From assembly GCA_035765535.1 (NCBI GenBank), contig DASTXE010000006.1:1-64000 (forward strand): DNA of 64,000 nucleotides. The letters are read 5' to 3'. The notes under the pieces are model-generated. The model was not told where the DNA came from. It did not search any database and saw only the letters and a program-made list of their open reading frames with translations. The DNA is from Rickettsiales bacterium (GTDB lineage Bacteria > Pseudomonadota > Alphaproteobacteria > Rickettsiales > JABCZZ01). A program made the position numbers and the translations under genes. The number at the start of each line of letters is the position of its first letter. The first letter of the stretch is position 1. Shown piece after piece: positions 42,712 to 51,745 of this stretch.

Positions 42712-45700
42712 ACATACCGAACTGCACGGCGTGCCGCAAGGCAGCGAAGGGTATGTGCTGGCCGGAATTCTGCAGGTTTCTGCGAAAGATATCATCTTCA
42801 TCGCCTCAAGCGACCGCGATATGGAGATGGTACGCGCAGGTCTCGAGTTCTTTGCACCCGACGTAAAAATCATCACCCTGCCCGCATGGGACTGCTTGCC
42901 GTATGACCGCGCCTCGCCGAATGCCGCCGTACTGGCCGCACGTATCGTAGCGCTTTCGCAGATACTGGCTCCCACTAAGGGCAAACGCGCAATCCTGACC
43001 ACGGTCAATGCCGCTTTACAGAAGCTACCACCTAAAACGCTCATGCAGCGCGCGCACTTCAGCCTGAAGACAGGCGCAGAATTTTCGCATGACGCATTAA
43101 CACATTTCCTGATCGAAAATGGCTACCGCCGCAATGCCAAGACCATGGAAGCCGGGGAATTTGCCGTACGCGGCAGCATCATCGATATTATCCCTCCCGG
43201 CATGGCCGACGGTGTACGACTGGACGCTTTCGGCAATACGCTGGAATCTATCCGCCTGTTCGACCCCATATCTCAGCTGACCAAGGACAAGCTGAACGAA
43301 ATCATGCTTCATCCTGCGAGTGAAGTACTACTGAATGAAACGACCATCAAACACTTCCGCGAACAATACCGCAACGCATTCGGCGCCATCACGCGTGAAG
43401 ACCCGATTTACGATGCAATCTCCGAAGGCCGTGGCAGTCACGGTATGGAACATCTGTTACCGCTCTTTTATGAATCGCTGGATACGCTATTCGACTATGT
43501 GCCGGAAGCCAAAGTCATCCTCGGAGCGCAGGCGCGCATGGCCTGCCGCGAACGGCTGGAACTGACGCAGGAATATTACGCAGCACGCAAGAATATCGAC
43601 AACACCAAGCATTATGGCGCTGCTCCCTACCCCGCTTTGCCGCCCGACGCGCTGTATCTCAACGAAGGCGGCTGGGAAAGTTATCTTACCGCACATCACG
43701 CTTTAGCGGTAACGCCGTTCGTTTCGGAAGGCAAACCTGGCATGAATTACCGTCCTGCGCGCAACTTTGCCGCTGCCAAACTGACGGGTGAAGCTTTATT
43801 CGACGATCTACGCCATTACTCCGCGAGCGAACGCAGCCGGGGGCGCAGCACCATTATCGCCTGCTATTCCCAAGGCAGCCGCGAGCGTATCGCGACCATG
43901 CTGCACGAGCATGAACTGCATCCGCTGCGTATCGATTCCTTCAATGAAGTCAAAAATATCAGCGGCAAGACGATCGGTCTCGCTATTATCGCACTGGAAC
44001 GCGGCTTCGAGGCCGATACGGTAACGTTGCTCAGTGAGCAGGATCTGTTCGGCGAGCGTATCATCCGCAGCTCGCAGAAGCGCAAGAAAGCAGAGAATTT
44101 CTTAAGTGAAGCCGCAAGCTTCATGCCGGGCGAGCTCGTCGTCCATAAGGAACATGGTATCGGGCGTTTTGAAGGCTTAATTACGCTTGAAGTACTCGGC
44201 GCACAGCATGACTGTCTGAAAATCATTTATGAAGGCGACGACAAGCTCTTCCTGCCCGTGGAAAACATTGAAGTCATCTCGCGCTTCGGCAGCGAGGAAG
44301 AAGGCGCAAAACTGGATAAATTAGGCAGCGCATCATGGCAGGCGCGCAAAGCCAAACTTAAAGAGCGCATCACCATAGCGGCAGAAGAATTGCTGCGCAC
44401 CGCTGCCGCACGTGAAATCAGTTCCGCGCCTCCTTTCGAACCACCGCAGGGGTTATATGATGAATTCTGCGCTCGCTTTCCTTATGCGGAGACCGAAGAC
44501 CAGGCCAAGGCTATTGAAGATATTCTTGCCGATATCGCTTCCGGCAAACCCACAGACCGCCTTGTCTGCGGCGATGTCGGATTCGGCAAGACCGAAGTGG
44601 CATTGCGCGCAGCTTTTGTCGCTGCTTGCGCAAATACCGAGCGCGGCAAGGTGCAGGTCGCGGTCATCTGCCCGACCACTCTGCTTTGCCGCCAGCATTA
44701 CCATACCTTCAGCGAGCGCTTCTCCGGCATGCCGTTTACCATCCGTCATATGTCGCGCCTGACGACGGCAAAGGAAAATAAGAAGACGCTCGAAGGCCTG
44801 GAAAATGGCAGCATAGACATTGTCATCGGTACGCATGCGCTGCTGGGCAAGAATGTGAAATTCAAGAATCTCGGCATGCTCATCATTGACGAAGAGCAGC
44901 ATTTTGGTGTAGCGCAGAAAGAAAAGCTCAAATCCTTACGCAGCGACATTCACGTCATTACCCTGTCTGCCACCCCAATCCCGCGCACTTTGCAGCTTGC
45001 GCTTTCCGGCGTGCGCGAACTCAGCATTATTGCCACCCCACCGGTGGACCGCCTTGCCGTACGCACCTTCGTCACACCGTTCGACTCTGTGGTGCTGCGC
45101 GAAGCAATCTTGCGCGAATATCATCGCGGCGGTCGTATTTTTTATGTGACACCGCGCATCAAGTATATGGCGGAACTCCAGACGATGTTGCGCGAAATTG
45201 TGCCGGAAATCCGCGTGGCCACCGCCAACGGCCAGATGCCGCCAGCAGAACTCGACGATATCATGAACAAATTTTATGATGGTTCGTACGATTTGCTGCT
45301 CTCCACGACCATCGTGGAATCCGGGCTCGATATCCCGACCGCGAACACCATCATCGTTGACCGCGCGGAAATGTTCGGCCTGTCGCAGCTCTACCAGTTG
45401 CGCGGGCGTGTCGGAAGAGGCAAGACACGTGCTTATGCATACTATACGCTGCCGCACCGCAAGCAGCTCTCCCGTGCCGCAACACGCAGGCTGGAAGTCA
45501 TGCAGACTCTGGACAGCCTCGGCGCAGGTTTCACGCTCGCAAGCCATGACATGGACATCCGCGGATTCGGTAACCTCGTGGGCGAAGAACAGTCGGGCCA
45601 TGTGCGCGAGGTCGGTATCGAACTCTACCAGCAGATGCTTGAAGAAGCCGTTGCCGGTGCAAAAGCCCAGCGCAAGGGCGAAAAACCGGCTGCATCCGAC

Positions 45701-46147
45701 GAATGGAGTCCCCAGATTAACCTCGGTATGACGGTACTGATACCGGAAGCGTATGTGCAGGATCTGGAAATGCGCTTAGGCCTTTACCGCCGCGCAGCAA
45801 GCCTCGCAACCGAAGAAGAAATCCATGCTTTTGCTGCCGAACTGATCGACCGTTTCGGCAAACTGCCGAGGGAAGTAGAGCATCTGCTGGCCGTCATGCG
45901 CATCAAACAGCTCTGCCGTAAAGCCGGAATCGAGCGCATCGATGCAGGTCCCAAAGGATTGCTTATATCCTTACGTAATAATACGTTTGCTGCGCCGGAG
46001 AAACTGCTCGCTTATATCGCAAAGAATGCCGCGAAAGCCAAAATCCGCCCGGACCAGAAACTGTTCCTTTCACATGAATTCGCCAATGAGCGCAAAAAAC
46101 TACAGACCACTCGCGAAGCAGTTGAAGAACTGGCCAGTTTAATATAA
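42695..46147 (+). CDS. mfd: Transcription-repair coupling factor Mfd
   Basis: Mfd frees RNA polymerase stalled at DNA damage and recruits UvrA. The 1150-residue protein has the UvrB-like N-terminal region (GGEFAVRGS-type EAGEFAVRGSIIDIIPPG), the RNA polymerase interaction domain (PGELVVHKEHGIGRFEGL), a superfamily 2 translocase with Walker A GDVGFGKTEVALRAAF, Walker B LIIDEEQHFGV, the SATPIPRTL motif and motif VI QLRGRVGRGKTRAYAY, and a C-terminal D7 domain. Full length and no frameshifts. It overlaps sdhE by 17 bp. A pilin-like gene follows after 10 bp. Confidence 0.98.
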   Translation: MMSPAEHTELHGVPQGSEGYVLAGILQVSAKDIIFIASSDRDMEMVRAGLEFFAPDVKIITLPAWDCLPYDRASPNAAVLAARIVALSQILAPTKGKRAILTTVNAALQKLPPKTLMQRAHFSLKTGAEFSHDALTHFLIENGYRRNAKTMEAGEFAVRGSIIDIIPPGMADGVRLDAFGNTLESIRLFDPISQLTKDKLNEIMLHPASEVLLNETTIKHFREQYRNAFGAITREDPIYDAISEGRGSHGMEHLLPLFYESLDTLFDYVPEAKVILGAQARMACRERLELTQEYYAARKNIDNTKHYGAAPYPALPPDALYLNEGGWESYLTAHHALAVTPFVSEGKPGMNYRPARNFAAAKLTGEALFDDLRHYSASERSRGRSTIIACYSQGSRERIATMLHEHELHPLRIDSFNEVKNISGKTIGLAIIALERGFEADTVTLLSEQDLFGERIIRSSQKRKKAENFLSEAASFMPGELVVHKEHGIGRFEGLITLEVLGAQHDCLKIIYEGDDKLFLPVENIEVISRFGSEEEGAKLDKLGSASWQARKAKLKERITIAAEELLRTAAAREISSAPPFEPPQGLYDEFCARFPYAETEDQAKAIEDILADIASGKPTDRLVCGDVGFGKTEVALRAAFVAACANTERGKVQVAVICPTTLLCRQHYHTFSERFSGMPFTIRHMSRLTTAKENKKTLEGLENGSIDIVIGTHALLGKNVKFKNLGMLIIDEEQHFGVAQKEKLKSLRSDIHVITLSATPIPRTLQLALSGVRELSIIATPPVDRLAVRTFVTPFDSVVLREAILREYHRGGRIFYVTPRIKYMAELQTMLREIVPEIRVATANGQMPPAELDDIMNKFYDGSYDLLLSTTIVESGLDIPTANTIIVDRAEMFGLSQLYQLRGRVGRGKTRAYAYYTLPHRKQLSRAATRRLEVMQTLDSLGAGFTLASHDMDIRGFGNLVGEEQSGHVREVGIELYQQMLEEAVAGAKAQRKGEKPAASDEWSPQINLGMTVLIPEAYVQDLEMRLGLYRRAASLATEEEIHAFAAELIDRFGKLPREVEHLLAVMRIKQLCRKAGIERIDAGPKGLLISLRNNTFAAPEKLLAYIAKNAAKAKIRPDQKLFLSHEFANERKKLQTTREAVEELASLI

Positions 46148-46157
46148 TTAGTGGAGC

Positions 46158-47015
46158 ATGTGCAGGCGCTCCGGAAATATACAGGCCTTTACGCTGATAG
46201 AACTAAGCATAGTCCTTGTGATTATCGGGCTAATCGTAGGCGGCATATTAACGGGACAGGATTTGATCAATGCAGCGCAGACACGTGCGCAAATTGCGCA
46301 GATTGAGAAATACAGCACCGCCGCCCGCACCTTTCAGAATAAATATGGCTATCTCCCCGGAGACATACCGAATCCGGCAGCAAGTAATTTCGGCTTTGCG
46401 GCAAGAGGTCAATATGCTGGAGAAGGTGATGGAAACGGTCTTATAGAAGGCATTTGGGGCGATGGAGCGGGTAATAACTGGGGCGTTTACCAGACCGGTG
46501 GCGAAACCTCCATGTTCTGGGTAGACCTAAGCAAAGCAGTCCTGATCGACGGCAGTTTTACCACCGCTTCTCCCACCACTGCAACGGCCAGTCCCGTCAC
46601 AGGAAGCCAGATCAATAATTACCTGCCCCAGGCAAAAATCCAAGGTAATGATGTGCTGGTTTACGGATTCCCGGACCCCAAATTTAACAGCAACAATTTC
46701 TTTGCCATCGGCGGAATTACCGGACTGGATTTCGGCAATGCAAATTCCATTGTGCTGACACCGGCACTATCCGTATTGCAGGCCTATAATATCGATAAGA
46801 AAGTGGATGACGGCTATCCCCAGACCGGCACCGTCATGGCTATTCTTAAACGCTGGGGACAAGACTGGATAGGAGCATCGGGTACAACTGCTACTCCTGC
46901 ATCTGCCACCACATGTTATGACAACGGCAATACCGGCGGCGCTACGCAAAAATATTCTGTAGGACAGAATGGAGGAAATGGTCTGAATTGCGCTCTCTCT
47001 ATGAGAATGCAATAA
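46158..47015 (+). CDS. Type IV pilin-like/pseudopilin protein
   Basis: The 285-residue product has a prepilin leader, MCRRSGNIQA, followed by FTLIELSIVLVIIGLIVGGIL, the N-methylation motif with Glu5 and the hydrophobic assembly helix. The residue before Phe is Ala rather than the usual Gly, which prepilin peptidases can accept. The rest is Gly/Asn/Thr-rich, with two Cys near the C-terminus (TTCYDN and GLNCAL) that may form the pilin D-loop disulfide. It stands alone 10 bp after mfd, with no pil or gsp genes nearby, so its filament system must be elsewhere. Confidence 0.83.
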   Translation: MCRRSGNIQAFTLIELSIVLVIIGLIVGGILTGQDLINAAQTRAQIAQIEKYSTAARTFQNKYGYLPGDIPNPAASNFGFAARGQYAGEGDGNGLIEGIWGDGAGNNWGVYQTGGETSMFWVDLSKAVLIDGSFTTASPTTATASPVTGSQINNYLPQAKIQGNDVLVYGFPDPKFNSNNFFAIGGITGLDFGNANSIVLTPALSVLQAYNIDKKVDDGYPQTGTVMAILKRWGQDWIGASGTTATPASATTCYDNGNTGGATQKYSVGQNGGNGLNCALSMRMQ

Positions 47016-47750
47016 TTACTGCGGTTCCGCCAGCGCCCGGATCACTCCGTGCAGCGTGCGCACTTCCTGCTCGGTAAGGTTCGCACGAGTGAAGATGTTC
47101 TGAAGGTTCATCCACATCTTGGATTTCTTTTCATCCACATTCCAGAAATTCACTCTATCCAGCCTGCGCTCCAGATGGTCAAAGAAACCTTTTAACTCTT
47201 CCTTCGTCGTAAACGGGCTTTTGGTAACAAGTTGAATATCATCACGGATATCAGAAGAGGCCTCGCCTGCCCCTTCGATATTGCTCTGGAATAACTGATA
47301 AGCTACTACCACTACGGACTGCGCAATATTCAGCGAAGCAAGCTCAGCCGTAGGAATCGTGATAATTGTGTCGGCAAGCGTTACATCTTCATTCGTAAGC
47401 CCTGTACGCTCAGGCCCAAACAGAATAGCAGTCTTCTGTGCTTCTTGCTTTATCAATTCAGCAGCCTGTGCGGGCGTAGCCAGACGCTTCACCATCTCGC
47501 GCGGACGGGCTGTGGAAGCATAGACACGCTGCATATCCGCCACGGCTTCCTGTGTCGTTTCATAGACTTTTGCATTATCCAGAATGGATGCCGCATGCGC
47601 TGCCAGATCATAAGCACGCTTATTCGGGAACGGCTCACGCGGACCTACAAGGCGCATTTCGCTCAGGCCAAAATTCATCATCGCGCGCGCGGCCGCGCCG
47701 ATATTCTCAGGCATCTGAGTGTTTACAAGAACAACAACAGGATTCATCAC
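47016..47750 (-). CDS. trmJ: tRNA (cytidine/uridine-2'-O-)-methyltransferase TrmJ
   Basis: TrmJ methylates the ribose at position 32 of certain tRNAs. The 244-residue SPOUT enzyme has MNPVVVLVNTQMPENIGAAARAMMNFGLSEMRLVGPR (motif 1), ILFGPERTGLTNEDV (motif 2) and LNIAQSVVVVAYQLFQ (motif 3), with a C-terminal helical extension typical of TrmJ. Its start overlaps the cimA stop by 4 bp. It converges on the pilin gene with no gap. Confidence 0.92.
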   Translation of the reverse strand: MMNPVVVLVNTQMPENIGAAARAMMNFGLSEMRLVGPREPFPNKRAYDLAAHAASILDNAKVYETTQEAVADMQRVYASTARPREMVKRLATPAQAAELIKQEAQKTAILFGPERTGLTNEDVTLADTIITIPTAELASLNIAQSVVVVAYQLFQSNIEGAGEASSDIRDDIQLVTKSPFTTKEELKGFFDHLERRLDRVNFWNVDEKKSKMWMNLQNIFTRANLTEQEVRTLHGVIRALAEPQ

Positions 47751-49330
47751 TTAGCGCTCACTATCAAACGGTAAGTAATCGCATCGTAAAGCGCATCGAA
47801 AGACGCATCGATGATATTGGGCGAAACGCCGATCGTATTGCAGATACGGCCCTTCGCATCCCGGCTTTCGATCATCACGCGCGTGAGCGCCTTCGTGCCT
47901 TCCTGCGGCGTAAGGATACGCACTTTATAATCCGTCAATATGATGTCCTTCACCTTCGGATAATGCTTGGCGAGCGCTTTACGCAGCGCCGTATCCAGCG
48001 CATTGACCGGGCCATTGCCTTCCGCCACCATCATGATCTCTTCCTCGCCGATCACCACTTTTACCGTCGCTTCCGAAACCGTGATCAGCTGACGTTTTGC
48101 GTTCCAGCGGCGTTCATCCAGCACGCGGAATTTCTGCACGCTGAAAAACTCCGGCACCTGTTCAAGCTGGCGGCGTGCAAGCAGTTCAAAGCTCGCTTCC
48201 GCTCCTTCATAAGCATAGCCCTGCACTTCGCGGTGTTTTACTTCGCTGACGAGCTTCGCAATACCCGGATGGTCCGGTGGGAGATGGATGCCCATACCCG
48301 TGAGCCGGTCGATAATATTGGACTTGCCTGCCTTATCCGAAACGAGAATCGTGCGCTTATTGCCCACCAGCGCCGGATCAATATGTTCATAGCTTGTGCT
48401 GTCCTTCGCCATTGCAGAGACATGAAGGCCTCCCTTATGCGCAAAAGCAGAACTGCCGACATAAGCAGCCTGCATATTGGGCGCACGGCTGATTCGCTCA
48501 TCCACGAAGCGCGAAACCTCTGTCAGATGCACAAGCTTTTCTTTCGGAATCCCCGTTTCAAACCCCATCTTGAGCATCAACGTAGGGATAATGCTGATAA
48601 GATTGGCGTTGCCGCAGCGCTCGCCGATACCGTTGATTGTGCCTTGCACCTGACGCACGCCTGCACGCACTGCCGCCAGCGAGTTCGCTACTGCGTTTTC
48701 TGTATCGTTATGACAATGAATCCCCAGATACGTTCCCGGAATATGCTTCGTGACTTCCGTTACGATCTGCTCGATTTCATGCGGCAGCGAACCGCCATTA
48801 GTATCGCACAGCACAATCCAGCGCGCACCCGCCTCATAAGCAGCCTTGACAACTTCCAGCGCAAATGCGGGATTGGCTTTATAGCCGTCGAAAAAATGCT
48901 CCGCATCAAACAGCGCTTCGCGTTTCTTCTTCGCCAACAGCGCGATGCTTTCACCAATCATGCGGATATTTTCGGCTTTGGAAATTCCAAGCGCTTTTTC
49001 CACCTGCCGGTCCCACGCTTTACCCACCAGGCAGATACTCCCCGCGCCGCTTTCCAGCAGGTCCGAAAGGCCGGGATCGTTTTCTGCGCTCCGCCCTGCG
49101 CGGCGCGTCATGCCGAAAGCCGATACTTTTGCATTTTTCAGTTTGGGCAATGAGGCAAAAAACTGATCGTCATTCGGATTGGCGCCCGGCCAGCCGCCCT
49201 CGATCACATCGATGCCAAGACGGTCAAGCTCGCGCGCAATGGCCTGCTTGTCGGCCACAGTAAAATCCACCCCCCTTGCCTGCGCCCCGTCCCGCAAGGT
49301 GGAATCATATAAATAAACTCTGTTTTTCAT
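47747..49330 (-). CDS. cimA: (R)-citramalate synthase
   Basis: The 527-residue protein belongs to the alpha-isopropylmalate/homocitrate synthase family and matches the CimA branch. It starts VYLYDSTLRDGAQARGVDFTVADK, has DVIEGGWPGANPNDDQFF, WIVLCDTNGGSLPHEI and GIHCHNDTENAVANSLAAVRAGVRQVQGTINGIGERCGNANL (in parts), and the C-terminal LeuA-type regulatory dimer domain. CimA makes citramalate from pyruvate and acetyl-CoA, giving a threonine-independent route to isoleucine. The long stop-free frame on the opposite strand is an artefact. Its promoter sits so close to the ATG that the mRNA should be nearly leaderless. Confidence 0.93.
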   Translation of the reverse strand: MKNRVYLYDSTLRDGAQARGVDFTVADKQAIARELDRLGIDVIEGGWPGANPNDDQFFASLPKLKNAKVSAFGMTRRAGRSAENDPGLSDLLESGAGSICLVGKAWDRQVEKALGISKAENIRMIGESIALLAKKKREALFDAEHFFDGYKANPAFALEVVKAAYEAGARWIVLCDTNGGSLPHEIEQIVTEVTKHIPGTYLGIHCHNDTENAVANSLAAVRAGVRQVQGTINGIGERCGNANLISIIPTLMLKMGFETGIPKEKLVHLTEVSRFVDERISRAPNMQAAYVGSSAFAHKGGLHVSAMAKDSTSYEHIDPALVGNKRTILVSDKAGKSNIIDRLTGMGIHLPPDHPGIAKLVSEVKHREVQGYAYEGAEASFELLARRQLEQVPEFFSVQKFRVLDERRWNAKRQLITVSEATVKVVIGEEEIMMVAEGNGPVNALDTALRKALAKHYPKVKDIILTDYKVRILTPQEGTKALTRVMIESRDAKGRICNTIGVSPNIIDASFDALYDAITYRLIVSAK

Positions 49331-49339
49331 TTGGTTATG

Positions 49340-49369
49340 AATATAACCTGAAGAATCTAATCAGGTCAA
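49340..49369 (-). promoter_or_regulatory. cimA promoter with nested inverted repeats
   Basis: TTGACC (49364-49369) and TATATT (49340-49345) are 18 bp apart on the minus strand. GGTTAT-GAAT-ATAACC (49333-49348) covers the -10, and ACCTGA-N9-TCAGGT (49346-49366) spans the spacer and part of the -35, so a repressor could act here. Transcription would begin about 3 nt before the ATG. Confidence 0.5.
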
Positions 49370-49405
49370 GTGCTCTATCACAGCAGAAAATCTTGATCAC
49401 TGCCT

Positions 49406-49927
49406 CTACGAACGCCCCCCCCTACCGGCACCGCTTCCCGCCTCTGCCGCCGCTTCTCTCGCGTGCTTAACACTATATTTTTCAACGCCATATTGTTCGC
49501 ACAATGCGTCCAGTTTTTCAGGATTAAATCTTATACCCCAATGTTGCACTCTTTCGTAGTCGATACCGGAACTTGTAACACGCTTCCAATACACGATCGG
49601 CGGAAGCTCATAAGGCTTTCCATTACAATCTGCATCTCTCATTTTTTCTGCTATTGCCAGTACGGTTTCTCTAAATGCCCCTGTATTATTTATATATTTA
49701 CCGGCATTCCCCTTATAGGAACCACTATATCCTTTTGGATCCAAGCCACTCTCAGTCATTTCATGCATGACCATACCCACGGCATCTTCAACGCTAAAAT
49801 TATCATAATATCCCACCGCACGAATGAGAATTGCTTCACGCATATCGCTATCAAATTTTTCAAACCATGCCAGGGCTTTTGCGTGATAATCCTCATCATG
49901 TTGCGAAGGTGTGTGATAATTGGCCAT
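49406..49927 (-). CDS. Hypothetical protein, 173 residues
   Basis: I do not recognise a family. The product is hydrophilic with no signal or membrane segment. It has an acidic, aromatic N-terminal half (HDEDYHAKALAWFEKFDSDMREAI) and a C-terminus rich in Ala/Glu that ends in Gly/Arg (GSGAGRGGRS). Base composition is more AT-rich than in neighbouring genes, which may mark recent acquisition. It lies upstream of cimA on the same strand, but cimA has its own promoter. Confidence 0.5.
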   Translation of the reverse strand: MANYHTPSQHDEDYHAKALAWFEKFDSDMREAILIRAVGYYDNFSVEDAVGMVMHEMTESGLDPKGYSGSYKGNAGKYINNTGAFRETVLAIAEKMRDADCNGKPYELPPIVYWKRVTSSGIDYERVQHWGIRFNPEKLDALCEQYGVEKYSVKHAREAAAEAGSGAGRGGRS

Positions 49928-50005
49928 AATCTGTCCCGGTATAAAACTTATTCAACCTAGTTTACATCAAAATACCCTTATTTGTGATGAAGCTTTTGTT
50001 ACAAT

Positions 50006-50033
50006 TTGCCATTTCTGGTTATTGCGATATAGT
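50006..50033 (+). promoter_or_regulatory. Promoter of the PAS/GGDEF-like gene
   Basis: TTGCCA (50006-50011) and TATAGT (50028-50033) are 16 bp apart, giving a leader of about 35 nt before the TTG start at 50077. Confidence 0.55.
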
Positions 50034-50076
50034 AGAAGACGCGAATAATTATTAACCAGCGGACGGGAAAAGCATC

Positions 50077-51072
50077 TTGTTTCTTATACCAGAAACCGCG
50101 AAAAACGCTATATCCAGAGCTTTTGGAAAGCTTTCGGCAGTCGCCAGACTTCAGGCAGAGGTAGATTTGCTGACGGGTTATTCCGGTGATACGGTGTACC
50201 GGCTGCGTTACGACACCATGCAGTATGATTACATCAGCCCGGCCGTGATTAATCTTCTGGGATTTACTTCCGAAGAACTGATGCAGATGAACCTGCGTTC
50301 TCTTATCATTGAAACCAAAATCGTAAGCGACGGCATGAAAACCGTGGAATCTTATGAAGGATTGGAAGAAAACCGCAAGCGTGGCAATGTTCAGAAATGG
50401 CAGGCCGACTATCTGATGCGCACCAAGGACGGCAGGAAAATCTGGGTATCGGACGTTTCCCATCCCTGGTTCGACAAAAAAGGCGCCATCATAGGCTCAA
50501 AAGGATCATTGCGCGATATTACGGACCGTATTGAGGCCGAACAGAAACTGCATAATGAACTGTTCAAGCATGATTACACCGACGAATTAACCGGGCTCGC
50601 CAACGCGCGGACATTCTGGGTGCGGCTGGAAGAAGAACTCAAACGCACGCAACGCGCAAAAGACACCATGTCGCTCATGCTCCTGCATATCAACCGGCTG
50701 GACGCAGTGCGCAATACATACGATGAAAAAATGGCGGAGGACATCATCATCGCCACGGGTCTGTTGCTACGCAAGAGTATGCGCGAGATCGACATCATTG
50801 CGCGCATCGAGGGCAGCACCTTGGGCGTGATCATGCCCGATACCCCAACTTACGGCGCCTCTGCCGCTGCACAGCGTATTACAAGAATTGTAACGGAAGA
50901 CAATTTCCTTGCTTCCTCTCCGGAAGAAAAAAACACTGGTATCACCCTCTCCGTGGGGCTTGCAAGTTCCAGCATCAAAGAAGATATCGGCGCGAAAGAA
51001 CTTTATAAAGTTGCAGAAAGCCAGCTCTACGCCGCAAGAAAGCAGGAAGAAGAGCAGACTATCAGCGCTTAA
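50077..51072 (+). CDS. PAS domain protein with degenerate GGDEF domain
   Basis: The 331-residue protein has a PAS domain (about 40-155: YRLRYDTMQYDYISPAVINLLGFTSEEL, then a PAC-like GSLRDITDRIEAE), a short linker and a GGDEF-family fold (DYTDELTGLANARTFWVRLEEEL to the C-terminus). The catalytic GGDEF is replaced by EGSTL (IIARIEGSTLGVIMP), so diguanylate cyclase activity is unlikely. The upstream RxxD inhibitory site is kept as REID, so it may still bind cyclic di-GMP. The start is the TTG at 50077, preceded by a weak GGGA; no ATG fits better. It shares no operon with pleD. It overlaps pdxH tail-to-tail by 4 bp. Confidence 0.82.
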   Translation: MFLIPETAKNAISRAFGKLSAVARLQAEVDLLTGYSGDTVYRLRYDTMQYDYISPAVINLLGFTSEELMQMNLRSLIIETKIVSDGMKTVESYEGLEENRKRGNVQKWQADYLMRTKDGRKIWVSDVSHPWFDKKGAIIGSKGSLRDITDRIEAEQKLHNELFKHDYTDELTGLANARTFWVRLEEELKRTQRAKDTMSLMLLHINRLDAVRNTYDEKMAEDIIIATGLLLRKSMREIDIIARIEGSTLGVIMPDTPTYGASAAAQRITRIVTEDNFLASSPEEKNTGITLSVGLASSSIKEDIGAKELYKVAESQLYAARKQEEEQTISA

Positions 51073-51650
51073 GGATAAAGCTTCTGCTGCGTCCAGTGAT
51101 TGCCCAGGCGCGTATAAAGCGTGCGGTCGTGCAGGCGGAAGTCGCCCTCTTTCCAGAACTCAATCAGCGAAGGAACCACCCGCCAGCCGGACCAGCGGTC
51201 AGGGCGTGGAGGCGGACTCATTTCTGAATAAATACGCTGCGCATCCGCCACTTTCTGCATAAGAACTCCATGGCTTTCCAGCGGACGTGACTGCTCGGAT
51301 ATAAGAGCGCCGATACGGCTGACCAGCGGTCTGCTGGCGAAATACTGATCCGCCTCTTCATCGCTGACCTGCTCGACAATGCCTTCTATTCTCACCTGAC
51401 GCCCCAGCGGCTGCCAGTAGAAGCACAGCGCGGCATAAGGGTTCTGTTTCAGCTCAAGCGATTTCCTGCTTTCCATATTGGTATAAAACGTGAAACCCCG
51501 GTCATCGAATCCTTTCATCAGGACAATGCGCACGGAGGGCATGGCTTCCTTGGTAGCCGTTGCCAGGCTCATCATGGTAGCATCGGTAATGGACGGGTGA
51601 TTTTTTGCTTCCTCAAACCACTGGGAAAAAAGGGTAAACGGATTTTCCAT
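51069..51650 (-). CDS. pdxH: Pyridoxamine 5'-phosphate oxidase
   Basis: PdxH oxidises pyridoxine or pyridoxamine 5'-phosphate to pyridoxal 5'-phosphate with FMN. The 193-residue product has normal length. FMN-binding and family segments include PSVRIVLMKGFDDRGFTFYTN, SRKSLELKQNPYAALCFYW, LGRQVRIEGIVEQVSDEEADQYFASRP and the C-terminal WGGWRVVPSLIEFW-like stretch (WSGWRVVPSLIEFW). The end, RLHDRTLYTRLGNHWTQQKLYP, is the classic PdxH terminus. Confidence 0.97.
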   Translation of the reverse strand: MENPFTLFSQWFEEAKNHPSITDATMMSLATATKEAMPSVRIVLMKGFDDRGFTFYTNMESRKSLELKQNPYAALCFYWQPLGRQVRIEGIVEQVSDEEADQYFASRPLVSRIGALISEQSRPLESHGVLMQKVADAQRIYSEMSPPPRPDRWSGWRVVPSLIEFWKEGDFRLHDRTLYTRLGNHWTQQKLYP

Positions 51651-51745
51651 AACATTCTCCCGCTAAAATTTCATAAGCCTGAGCAAACCTATATTTTATT
51701 TCATTGAAGATCCGCAATAATTATTTATACAATTGCCTCTCAATT

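Noticed and set aside
47552-49153. 533-codon open frame on the plus strand
   Set aside because: It lies antisense to cimA, whose motifs are complete. Its product is rich in His/Arg/Cys with no domain, typical of a mirror frame of a high-GC-third-position gene.
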